Assembly (NCBI GenBank): GCA_023443315.1
Contig: JAEZVA010000070.1
Span: 1-45,360, forward strand
Direction: 5' to 3'
DNA: 45,360 nt
DNA from: Bacillota bacterium
GTDB lineage: Bacteria > Bacillota > Clostridia > Oscillospirales > Ruminococcaceae
Position 1 is the stretch's first letter, and each line of letters starts with the position of its first letter. The position numbers and the translations under genes were made by a program. The notes under the pieces are model-generated. The model ran no database searches and was not told the DNA's origin. It saw only the letters and a list, made by a program, of their open reading frames with translations. Shown piece by piece: positions 33,392 through 40,417 of the stretch.

Positions 33392-33913
33392 ATGTCTGAT
33401 GCCGCAAAGTGGTATGTTGTACACACCTATTCGGGTTACGAGAACAAGGTTGCGGGCAACCTCGAAAAGATGGTTGAAAACCGCAGGCTGCAAGAACTAA
33501 TTCAAGAGATTAGGGTTCCCACCGAAAAGGTAATAGAGTACAAGGATGACAAAAAGCGCGAGGTAGAGCGCAAAATCTTTCCCGGATATGTTCTGGTAAA
33601 GATGATTATGGATGACGACTCCTGGTACGTTGTACGCAATATCCGTGGTGTCACCGGCTTTGTGGGTCCCGCATCCAAGCCCATTCCTTTAACAGAAGAG
33701 GAAGTTGCGGCGCTGGGTGTTGAGAAAAAACAGATTGAGGTCCGTTTTGCTGTAGGCGATTCCATTCGTGTTACGAGTGGTCCGCTCGAAGGCTTTATCG
33801 GTACCGTCGAGATGATTGACGCCGACAAGAACAAGCTGCGTGTCATCGTTTCGATGTTCGGCCGCGAAACTCCTGCAGAGCTTGAGCTCGATTGGGCAGA
33901 GCCTGTGGAGTAA
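33392..33913 (+). CDS. nusG: Transcription termination/antitermination factor NusG
   Basis: This 173-residue protein has an NGN domain (WYVVHTYSGYENKVAGNLE, then FPGYVLVKMIMDDDSWYVVRN and GVTGFVG) and a C-terminal KOW domain (SGPLEGFIGTVEMID). It binds RNA polymerase and links it to Rho or the ribosome. Length and context with secE and rplK are normal. Confidence 0.97.
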   Translation: MSDAAKWYVVHTYSGYENKVAGNLEKMVENRRLQELIQEIRVPTEKVIEYKDDKKREVERKIFPGYVLVKMIMDDDSWYVVRNIRGVTGFVGPASKPIPLTEEEVAALGVEKKQIEVRFAVGDSIRVTSGPLEGFIGTVEMIDADKNKLRVIVSMFGRETPAELELDWAEPVE

Positions 33914-34036
33914 CCACCGCAGTCGGTAGTTTTTCATCCGGGTTATTCGGGGTAACGCCTGGCACAAAAAATGCCCCGGCTTTTCGCGCGGCGTAGTTGC
34001 CGTGCATGGGCGCGCTCCGCAAGGCGGGGTAAGCGT

Positions 34037-34081
34037 CCGGTGGGAGGAATAAAAATACTCTTTATTCCGTAAGCTACCACG
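34037..34081 (+). promoter_or_regulatory. L1-binding-site mimic before rplK
   Basis: GGTGGGAGGAAT is followed by ATTCC and, after an asymmetric loop, TACCACG. GTGG pairs with CCAC and GGAAT pairs with ATTCC. The same GGUGGGAGG and UACCAC arrangement forms the ribosomal protein L1 site in the 23S rRNA L1 stalk, so free L1 probably binds here and represses translation. The upstream part of the leader (33914-34036) holds further GC-rich hairpins. Confidence 0.7.
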
Positions 34082-34101
34082 TTATTTTGGAGGTGCAAAA
34101 A

Positions 34102-34527
34102 ATGGCTCAAAAGGTTGTGGGCTTTATTAAGCTCCAGATACCGGCCGGCAAGGCCACTCCGGCGCCGCCCGTTGGTCCTGCGCTGGGTCAGCACGGCGTC
34201 AACATTATGGCATTTACAAAGGAATTTAACGAGCGTACGAAAAACGATGTGGGTCTGATTATCCCTGTCGTGATCTCCGTTTATGCCGACCGTTCTTTCA
34301 GCTTTGTAACCAAAACCCCGCCGGCTGCAGTGCTTATTAAAAAGGCATGCGGCATTGAAACGGCTTCGGGTGTGCCCAACAAGACCAAGGTTGCAAAGAT
34401 TACCAGGGAGCAGATCAGAAAGATCGCTGAGCAGAAGATGCCCGATCTCAATGCCGCTAACGTTGATACCGCTATGACTATGGTAGCAGGTACAGCCAGA
34501 AGCATGGGCGTTGAAGTCGTAGACTGA
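34102..34527 (+). CDS. rplK: 50S ribosomal protein L11
   Basis: This 141-residue L11 begins AQKVVGFIKLQIPAGKATPAPPVGPALGQHGVNIM, split here only by normal family positions, and ends with the rRNA-binding domain (KTKVAKITREQIRKIAEQKM). The ATG at 34102 follows TTGGAGG; the frame from 34087 adds five codons that include the ribosome binding site. It forms the GTPase-associated stalk base with L10 and L7/L12. Confidence 0.97.
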   Translation: MAQKVVGFIKLQIPAGKATPAPPVGPALGQHGVNIMAFTKEFNERTKNDVGLIIPVVISVYADRSFSFVTKTPPAAVLIKKACGIETASGVPNKTKVAKITREQIRKIAEQKMPDLNAANVDTAMTMVAGTARSMGVEVVD

Positions 34528-34536
34528 TTGCTTCCG

Positions 34537-34566
34537 GGTGGGAGGAAATTTCCGCTATTAACCACT
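34537..34566 (+). promoter_or_regulatory. Second L1-binding-site mimic, between rplK and rplA
   Basis: GGTGGGAGGAAA is followed by TTTCC and, after a short loop, AACCAC. The fold matches that of the site before rplK. It lies 20 bases before the rplA start, so L1 could repress its own cistron directly. Confidence 0.65.
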
Positions 34567-34585
34567 CAATTAGGAGGAACATGAG

Positions 34586-35278
34586 ATGAAACACGGCAAG
34601 AATTATCAGGACAGCGCAAAGCTCGTCGACCGCGCAAAGCTGTACGACGCGCAGGAAGCGCTCGATTTATGTGTTAAGACCGCTAAGGCAAAGTTTGACG
34701 AGACCGTCGAGATTCATGTGCGCTTGGGCGTAGACTCCCGTCATGCCGACCAGCAGGTTCGCGGCGCGGTTGTACTGCCCAACGGTACCGGTAAAAAGGT
34801 ACGCGTACTGGTGTTTGCAAAGGGCGATAAGGCAGACGACGCAACCAAAGCGGGTGCGGAGTATGTTGGAGCCGAGGATCTGGCTACAAAAATCCAGAAC
34901 GAAGGCTGGACCGACTTTGACGTTGTTATCGCAAGCCCCGACATGATGGGCGTGGTAGGTCGTCTTGGTAAGGTGCTTGGTCCCCGCGGACTGATGCCAA
35001 ACCCCAAGGCCGGCACCGTAACCCCCGATGTTGCCCGTGCGGTAACCGAGGCAAAGGCCGGTAAGATTGAATATCGTCTTGACAAAACAAACATCATCCA
35101 CTGCCCCATCGGCAAGGCCTCTTTTGGCATTGAGAAGCTTAGCGAAAACTTTGATACCCTGATGGGTGCCATTGTAAAGGCAAAGCCCGCTGCGGCAAAG
35201 GGTCAGTACGTCAAGAGCTGCGTCATTGCCACCACCATGGGTCCCGGCGTACGCATCAACCCCTCAAGATTTGTCTAA
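34586..35278 (+). CDS. rplA: 50S ribosomal protein L1
   Basis: This 230-residue L1 has the expected two-domain layout with conserved VVLPNGTGKKVRVLVFAKG, MGVVGRLGKVLGPRGLMPNPK and IGKASFGIEKLSENF. AGGAGG precedes the ATG. Besides forming the L1 stalk, L1 is a known translational repressor of its operon, for which two candidate mRNA sites are visible here. Confidence 0.97.
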   Translation: MKHGKNYQDSAKLVDRAKLYDAQEALDLCVKTAKAKFDETVEIHVRLGVDSRHADQQVRGAVVLPNGTGKKVRVLVFAKGDKADDATKAGAEYVGAEDLATKIQNEGWTDFDVVIASPDMMGVVGRLGKVLGPRGLMPNPKAGTVTPDVARAVTEAKAGKIEYRLDKTNIIHCPIGKASFGIEKLSENFDTLMGAIVKAKPAAAKGQYVKSCVIATTMGPGVRINPSRFV

Positions 35279-35295
35279 TAGCCTTAACTTAGGTG

Positions 35296-35325
35296 TTGAC
35301 AGATTGCGTTAACGCGTAGTATAAT
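35296..35325 (+). promoter_or_regulatory. Promoter of rplJ-rplL
   Basis: Perfect TTGACA and TATAAT are separated by 18 bases, immediately after rplA. Confidence 0.8.
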
Positions 35326-35329
35326 AGCA

Positions 35330-35511
35330 ACGTTGTCTTTTCCAAAGACAGCAGGCGCCTATTTGTGTTATTTAAGACATTTGGGCATAATGGGTTAAAT
35401 TCTCCCGCCTGCCGAGGAACAGCGATGAATTCTTGATATAGGCAGTACGCTTGTAGAGGATATTTCATTGCCCTTTCTTCCGGCTTTCGGGAGAAAGGGC
35501 ATTTTTGTTGC
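35330..35511 (+). ncRNA. L10 leader with attenuator
   Basis: The leader starts with a GTCTTT/AAAGAC hairpin, then CAGGCG pairs with CGCCTG across a long loop, followed by the GCCTGCCGAGG element typical of the L10(L12)4-binding leader of Firmicutes. It ends in a terminator hairpin TGCCCTTTCTTCC/GGGAGAAAGGGCA with TTTTT (35468-35506). Excess L10-L12 complex would favour termination before rplJ. Confidence 0.85.
35468..35506 (+). terminator. Attenuator terminator in the L10 leader
   Basis: A long stem with a five- to seven-base loop and a T-run lies 45 bases upstream of the rplJ start. Confidence 0.85.
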
Positions 35512-35551
35512 GCAAGAACGCCTTTTAAATATCTGGGAGGTGAACTTCAAG

Positions 35552-36070
35552 TTGCCAAGTGAGAACGCATTAAAATCCAAACAGCAGTTTGTCGAGGAGC
35601 TTTCTCAACAGCTTAAGGATGCTTGTGCCGGCGTACTCGTCGACTACAAGGGCATTACGGTTGCTGATGATACAAAGCTTCGCCGCGAGCTGCGTGAAGC
35701 AGGCATCGAGTACGCTGTTGTAAAAAACACCATGCTTCGATTTGCTGCAAAGAACGCAAGCCTTGACGGTCTGGACTCCGTGTTGGAGGGTACTACCGCT
35801 CTTGCAACAAGCAAGGAAGACCCCGTAGCAGCTGCAAAGATTCTGTGCAAGTTTGCAGACGCTTCAAAGGGTAAGTTTACAATCAAAGCCGGTTTTGTGG
35901 ACGGAGAGATTCTCGACGCCAAAAAGACCGCCGAGCTTGGAAACCTGCCTTCAAAGGAACAGCTGCTCTGCCAGCTGCTTTCCGTACTCAACGGCAATAT
36001 CCGTGGTCTTGCCGTTGCGCTTAACGCCATTGCCGAAAAGCAGGGCGAGGCTGCTCCTGCTGCCGAGTAA
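35552..36070 (+). CDS. rplJ: 50S ribosomal protein L10
   Basis: This 172-residue L10 starts at TTG (GGGAGGTG nine bases before) with PSENALKSKQQFVEEL. The central VVKNTMLRFAAK and GTTALATSKEDPVAAAK are conserved, and the C-terminal helix that binds L7/L12 dimers ends ALNAIAEKQ. The longer open frame from 35468 would include the attenuator hairpin and is not real. Confidence 0.96.
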   Translation: MPSENALKSKQQFVEELSQQLKDACAGVLVDYKGITVADDTKLRRELREAGIEYAVVKNTMLRFAAKNASLDGLDSVLEGTTALATSKEDPVAAAKILCKFADASKGKFTIKAGFVDGEILDAKKTAELGNLPSKEQLLCQLLSVLNGNIRGLAVALNAIAEKQGEAAPAAE

Positions 36071-36141
36071 TTAACCGCAGTTTGCAACCCGAAACAATGG
36101 CAATGTGCCGTAAAACAAAAATATTGGGAGGTATCATTTAA

Positions 36142-36516
36142 ATGGCTTCTGAGAAAATTACTAAATTTGTAGAAGAAATCAAGACACTGACTGTTCTTGA
36201 GTTAAACGAGCTGGTAAAGGCAATCGAGGAGGAGTTTGGCGTATCCGCTGCTGCTCCCGTTATGGTTGCTGGTCCTGCTGCTGGTCCTGCTGTTGCTGAG
36301 GAGAAGACCGAGTTTGACGTAATCCTTGCTGAGATTGGTGCCAACAAGATGGCAGTAATCAAGGTTGTTAAGGATATCGTAGGTCTTGGCCTGAAGGAAG
36401 CGAAGGAGTTTGTTGAGGCTGCTCCTAAGGCTGTTAAAGAAGGCGTATCCAAGACTGAGGCTGACGAGCTTGCGAAGAAGCTTGAGGAAGCTGGCGCAAA
36501 GGCTGAGGTTAAGTAA
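36142..36516 (+). CDS. rplL: 50S ribosomal protein L7/L12
   Basis: This 124-residue protein has the N-terminal dimerisation helix (TVLELNELVKAIEEEFGVS), an Ala/Pro/Gly-rich hinge, and the C-terminal factor-binding domain (KTEFDVILAEIGANKMAVIKVV and GLGLKEAKEFVEAAPK). GGGAGGT precedes the ATG. A terminator follows and rpoB does not. Confidence 0.97.
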   Translation: MASEKITKFVEEIKTLTVLELNELVKAIEEEFGVSAAAPVMVAGPAAGPAVAEEKTEFDVILAEIGANKMAVIKVVKDIVGLGLKEAKEFVEAAPKAVKEGVSKTEADELAKKLEEAGAKAEVK

Positions 36517-36534
36517 TTTAGCCCTAATGCAAGA

Positions 36535-36566
36535 TAAAAAGCCGTCCGAAAGGGCGGCTTTTTTTG
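36535..36566 (+). terminator. Terminator after rplL
   Basis: GCCGTCC pairs with GGGCGGC around a four-base loop, flanked by A-run and T-run, so it can act on both strands. Confidence 0.9.
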
Positions 36567-36596
36567 TTTCTCAACCTTCCCCACATATTGAAGAGG

Positions 36597-36625
36597 TTGT
36601 AACAACCATCTGGCAATGATATAAT
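36597..36625 (+). promoter_or_regulatory. Promoter of PhzF-like gene
   Basis: TTGTAA and TATAAT are 17 bases apart, about 60 bases upstream of the start codon. Confidence 0.65.
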
Positions 36626-36688
36626 GGGAAAAAATCTGTCGACGGCGTTTTGGATACCATTGCTGATGAAAATGGGAGAGATGACAGA

Positions 36689-37465
36689 ATGAAGTACTAT
36701 GTGGTGGATGTCTTTACAGATAAACGGTTTCACGGTAATTCGGCGGGCGTATGCCTGCTGGATAAACCGCTGGATGCCGCTATAATGCAGCAGATCGCAG
36801 CGGAAAACAACCTTGCAGAGACAGCTTTTTTGCTACACGAGAACGACCGCTTTTCCCTGAGTTGGTTTACCCCGAAGGTTGAGATCGACCTGTGCGGACA
36901 CGCGACGCTCGCCACCGCCCTTGTTTTGATGAACGAGGTAGAGCGGGATCTTATGCGGGTGGAGTTTGAGACGCTAAGCGGTACATTAACCGTAACCCGG
37001 GAGCAGGATGTATTTTTGATGGATTTTCCCCGCAGAAAGCCCGTTCCCTGCGAGGTGCCCGCGCTGTTATCTAAGACTTTGGGCGCTGTGGTGCTGGAAA
37101 CACACAGCTCTAGGGATTTGGTCGCGGTGCTACAGTCGGAGGAGACAGTGCGCGCGCTTCGCCCCGATTTTACACTGCTCAAACAGCTTACCGATGTGTT
37201 TGCGGTTGTTGTTACCGCAAAGGGGGAGCAGCATGATTTTGTCTCGCGCTTTTTTGCCCCCAACGCGGGGATTGACGAAGACCCCGTTACCGGTTCATCC
37301 CACAGCACGCTCATCCCGTTTTGGAGCGAGCGGCTCGGAAAAACCGAGATGACCGCCGCGCAGCTATCCAATCGGGGCGGAACACTCCTATGCAAGGATA
37401 CGGGGGAACGTGTCATCATAGGCGGCTGCGGCGTCATTTATCTTTCGGGCGAGATTATCCTTTAG
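36689..37465 (+). CDS. PhzF family isomerase/epimerase-like protein
   Basis: This 258-residue protein belongs to the PhzF/diaminopimelate-epimerase-fold family. RFHGNSAGVCLL, NNLAETAFLL (with the catalytic Glu about 45), DLCGHATLATA and DEDPVTGSSHSTLIP are the family motifs. PhzF itself isomerises dihydro-hydroxyanthranilate in phenazine synthesis, but no phenazine genes are present, so the substrate is unknown. The ATG at 36689 follows GGGAGAG. It is transcribed alone, between the ribosomal and galactose genes. Confidence 0.88.
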   Translation: MKYYVVDVFTDKRFHGNSAGVCLLDKPLDAAIMQQIAAENNLAETAFLLHENDRFSLSWFTPKVEIDLCGHATLATALVLMNEVERDLMRVEFETLSGTLTVTREQDVFLMDFPRRKPVPCEVPALLSKTLGAVVLETHSSRDLVAVLQSEETVRALRPDFTLLKQLTDVFAVVVTAKGEQHDFVSRFFAPNAGIDEDPVTGSSHSTLIPFWSERLGKTEMTAAQLSNRGGTLLCKDTGERVIIGGCGVIYLSGEIIL

Positions 37466-37678
37466 ACTTCGTGCGCAGGGGCATCGTACTTGCGAAATTA
37501 GCTAGTATTGTATGAGAGAATGTAGATGGCTGACTAGAAGCCTGAAAGACTTACGCGATGTGTCATGATACAATAATCCATACTTCGTAACGATTTATCG
37601 GTTGCACAATACCCTCCAATAAGGTAACGTATAGATACAAGACGTGCTACAGGTCCGACGAATAGGGAGGAACGCATA

Positions 37679-38968
37679 ATGCAGACCGCACATCTCAAGC
37701 AGCTGCTTACCCAAGGGGGGTACAATACCGCATTTACGACGCTATATGGTACTGGCGATATCGAGATACAGGCACAGACCGCGCGCTATGCCGCAGCCGC
37801 CGACCGTTTTGACGCGCTGTTTGGCAAGGGACGCGAGGTGATGCTGTTCAGCGCACCGGGGCGCACCGAGATTGGCGGCAACCACACCGACCACCAGCGC
37901 GGACGTGTGCTTGCGGCGGCGGTGAACCTTGACGTGATTGCGGTCGTGTCAATCAATCACGACAATGTAATCCGCATTAAGAGCGAGGGGTACGATATGG
38001 ATGCTGTTCCCCTTACCGTTCTTGCGCTCAATCCGTCGGAGCGGGGGTCTTCCGCTTCCCTTATCCGCGGCATAGCAGCCCGCTTTTCTGCGCTTGGCTA
38101 CCGCATCGGCGGGTTTGACGCCTACACAACCTCCGACGTTCTGCCCGGCTCGGGGCTGTCCTCCTCCGCGGCGTTTGAGGTTTTGGTGGGTACCATTCTC
38201 AACTACTCGTATAATAAAGGGGAAGTAACAGCCCCAGTAATAGCGCAGATTGGTCAGTACGCCGAGAACGACTACTTCGGCAAGCCCTGCGGGCTGATGG
38301 ATCAAACCGCGTCGGCAGTGGGCGGCTTTGTGTCTCTTGATTTTGAAAACCCTACACACCCGGTTATCGAGCAGGTGGCGTTTGACCTTGCGTCAAGCGG
38401 CTATGCGCTGTGTATTGTGAACACTGGCGGCAGCCATGCCGACCTGACGGCGGATTACGCCGCCGTGCCCGCAGAGATGAAGGCGGTCGCAGGGCAGTTT
38501 GGAAAACAGCATCTGCGCGAGGTGCCGGAGGAGGCGTTTTACGCGCAGATCGGCGCATTGCGCGATAAGGTAAGCGACCGCGCCATCCTGCGTGCCGTAC
38601 ACTTCTTTGACGACAACGCGCGGGTAAGTGAGCAGGCAAAGGCGTTAGAGGACGGCGATATGGTGCAGTTTTTGCGTCTTGTGACCGCGTCGGGGCGGTC
38701 GTCATTTCAGTACCTGCAAAACGTGTATTCCCCAAAGCAAACCGCCAAACAAGGGCTTTCCCTTGCGCTTTCGCTCAGTGAGCGGATTCTCGGCGAACAC
38801 GGCGCGTGGCGGGTACACGGCGGCGGCTTTGCGGGGACGGTGCAGGCGTTTGTGCCCACAGAGCTACTCGCACAGTACAAACAGCAGATGGAGCGGGTGT
38901 TCGGTGATGGCGCATGCCATGTTCTTTCGGTTCGTCGCGTCGGCAGCGTCTGCGTTATGCCAGAGTAG
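37679..38968 (+). CDS. galK: Galactokinase
   Basis: This 429-residue GHMP kinase phosphorylates galactose at C1. The galactokinase signature appears as GRTEIGGNHTDHQRGRVL (about residues 60-78). The ATP loop is LPGSGLSSSAAFE (about 155), and motif 3 is VHGGGFAGTVQAF near the C-terminus. Asn replaces the usual Glu before HTD, a variant I believe occurs in some Clostridia. AGGGAGG precedes the ATG. galE follows; no galT is seen. The gap 37466-37678 shows a TTGCAC-17-TAACGT candidate promoter at low confidence. Confidence 0.92.
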   Translation: MQTAHLKQLLTQGGYNTAFTTLYGTGDIEIQAQTARYAAAADRFDALFGKGREVMLFSAPGRTEIGGNHTDHQRGRVLAAAVNLDVIAVVSINHDNVIRIKSEGYDMDAVPLTVLALNPSERGSSASLIRGIAARFSALGYRIGGFDAYTTSDVLPGSGLSSSAAFEVLVGTILNYSYNKGEVTAPVIAQIGQYAENDYFGKPCGLMDQTASAVGGFVSLDFENPTHPVIEQVAFDLASSGYALCIVNTGGSHADLTADYAAVPAEMKAVAGQFGKQHLREVPEEAFYAQIGALRDKVSDRAILRAVHFFDDNARVSEQAKALEDGDMVQFLRLVTASGRSSFQYLQNVYSPKQTAKQGLSLALSLSERILGEHGAWRVHGGGFAGTVQAFVPTELLAQYKQQMERVFGDGACHVLSVRRVGSVCVMPE

Positions 38969-38995
38969 ATAACGAAAACAGGAGGATTACTCGTC

Positions 38996-39073
38996 ATGGC
39001 AGAGCTGTGCAGGAGCTTAGGGACGCATATGGGCGTTTTCTTCGCAAAGACTGATTCATGTTGCTTAAATTAA
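38996..39073 (+). CDS. Small ORF of 25 codons between galK and galE
   Basis: An ATG with GGAGG ten bases upstream opens a 25-codon frame starting 27 bases after galK. The peptide has three Cys, two of them adjacent near its end, and no similarity that I recognise. It might be a small protein, a regulatory leader for galE, or the remnant of a lost gene such as galT. The good ribosome binding site is the only direct support. Confidence 0.35.
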   Translation: MAELCRSLGTHMGVFFAKTDSCCLN

Positions 39074-39223
39074 GTATAAGAAAAATCCGGTAATATGGCA
39101 TTTACTGTGGTATAATAACGCCATAACAGTAAAGTGATACAACAGGCGTATAATCCGAATCCTCGTTTAAAATGGTGACAAAGATAAGTTTAAGCAGGGA
39201 AAGAAAGGTTAGGAACAATTGAT

Positions 39224-40234
39224 ATGAAGATACTAGTTACAGGCGGGGCAGGCTTTATTGGTAGCCACACCTGCGTAGAGCTGCTGGGGGCGGGGTATGA
39301 GGTTGTTGTCGTGGATAACCTCTGCAACGCAAATAGAGAGAGTATAGACCGCATACAGGAGATTACTGGAAAAGACCTGTCGTTTTACCCGGTTGATATC
39401 CGTGACAGGGACGCGCTACGCACCGTGTTTTGTGAGCATACAATCAGCGCCGTGGTGCATTTTGCGGGACTCAAGGCGGTGGGAGAATCGGTTTTAAAGC
39501 CGCTAACCTATTATGACAACAACGTGTACGGTACGATTGTGCTTTGTCAGGCAATGGAGGAAGCAGGCTGCAAAACCATTGTGTTTTCGTCCTCTGCCAC
39601 CGTTTACGGTTTTAACAACCCCATTCCGTACAAAGAGGAGTATCCGACCGGCGACACCAGCAACCCTTACGGTAGCACCAAGGCGATGGTGGAGCGTGTG
39701 CTTAGCGATATCTGCGCAGCCGACCCGGACTGGAGCGCGATGCTGCTGCGCTACTTTAACCCCATCGGTGCCCACGAGAGCGGACTGATTGGAGAAAACC
39801 CAAATGGAATACCCAATAATCTGTTACCCTATGTGGCGCAGGTGGCGGTGGGTAAGCTGCCCTGTCTAAACGTGTTCGGTAACGACTACGACACCGTAGA
39901 TGGTACCGGCGTGCGAGATTATATCCATGTCGTCGACCTTGCTCTGGGGCACCTGAAGGCGCTTGATTATGCCGCGCTTCATAAGGGCGTAGAGGCGGTG
40001 AATCTGGGTACTGGCAAGGGCACGAGTGTGCTGCAAATCGTAAACGCCTACTGCAAGGCAAGCGGCAGGGAGATTCCCGTACAATATGCACCACGCCGTG
40101 CGGGTGATCTTGCGGAGTATTACGGACATACCGAAAAGGCAAGATCGCTTTTGGGCTGGGAGGCTGCAAGGGGCATAGACGAGATGTGCGCCGACAGCTG
40201 GCGCTACATGCAGACACAGATCGCAAGCAAGTAA
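39224..40234 (+). CDS. galE: UDP-glucose 4-epimerase
   Basis: This 336-residue short-chain dehydrogenase-fold enzyme interconverts UDP-galactose and UDP-glucose. The NAD-binding GGAGFIGSHT is at residues 7-16. The catalytic pair is Tyr about 149 and Lys about 153 (NPYGSTKAMVE), with Ser in FSSSATVYG. LLRYFNPIGAH, GTGVRDYIHVVDLA and LGTGKGTSVL are typical of GalE. It lies 255 bases after galK with TTAGGA before the ATG. Confidence 0.96.
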   Translation: MKILVTGGAGFIGSHTCVELLGAGYEVVVVDNLCNANRESIDRIQEITGKDLSFYPVDIRDRDALRTVFCEHTISAVVHFAGLKAVGESVLKPLTYYDNNVYGTIVLCQAMEEAGCKTIVFSSSATVYGFNNPIPYKEEYPTGDTSNPYGSTKAMVERVLSDICAADPDWSAMLLRYFNPIGAHESGLIGENPNGIPNNLLPYVAQVAVGKLPCLNVFGNDYDTVDGTGVRDYIHVVDLALGHLKALDYAALHKGVEAVNLGTGKGTSVLQIVNAYCKASGREIPVQYAPRRAGDLAEYYGHTEKARSLLGWEAARGIDEMCADSWRYMQTQIASK

Positions 40235-40253
40235 CCATAGCAATAGTATTTTA

Positions 40254-40294
40254 AAGCGGAAACATGGTGTTTTACCAAGGTTTCCGCTTTCTTT
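40254..40294 (+). terminator. Terminator after galE
   Basis: AAGCGGAAAC pairs with GTTTCCGCTT, with an inner TGGT/ACCA, followed by a T-rich tract. Confidence 0.85.
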
Positions 40295-40295
40295 G

Positions 40296-40324
40296 TTGTG
40301 TACTGTCAGTTTTTATGATATATT
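40296..40324 (+). promoter_or_regulatory. Promoter of GGDEF-EAL gene
   Basis: TTGTGT and TATATT are 17 bases apart, about 95 bases before the start codon. Confidence 0.55.
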
Positions 40325-40417
40325 ATTACCAATGTATTTTGTTTTACTTTACATATTCTAATCAAACGCAACGACGACCTTTTTCCATATTAGTCCGGTG
40401 AAAAGGATAACGGTGTA

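Noticed and set aside
36730..37437. Open frame of 235 codons on the minus strand
   Set aside because: It lies wholly antisense to the clear PhzF-like gene, has a Ser/Thr-rich low-complexity translation and no ribosome binding site.
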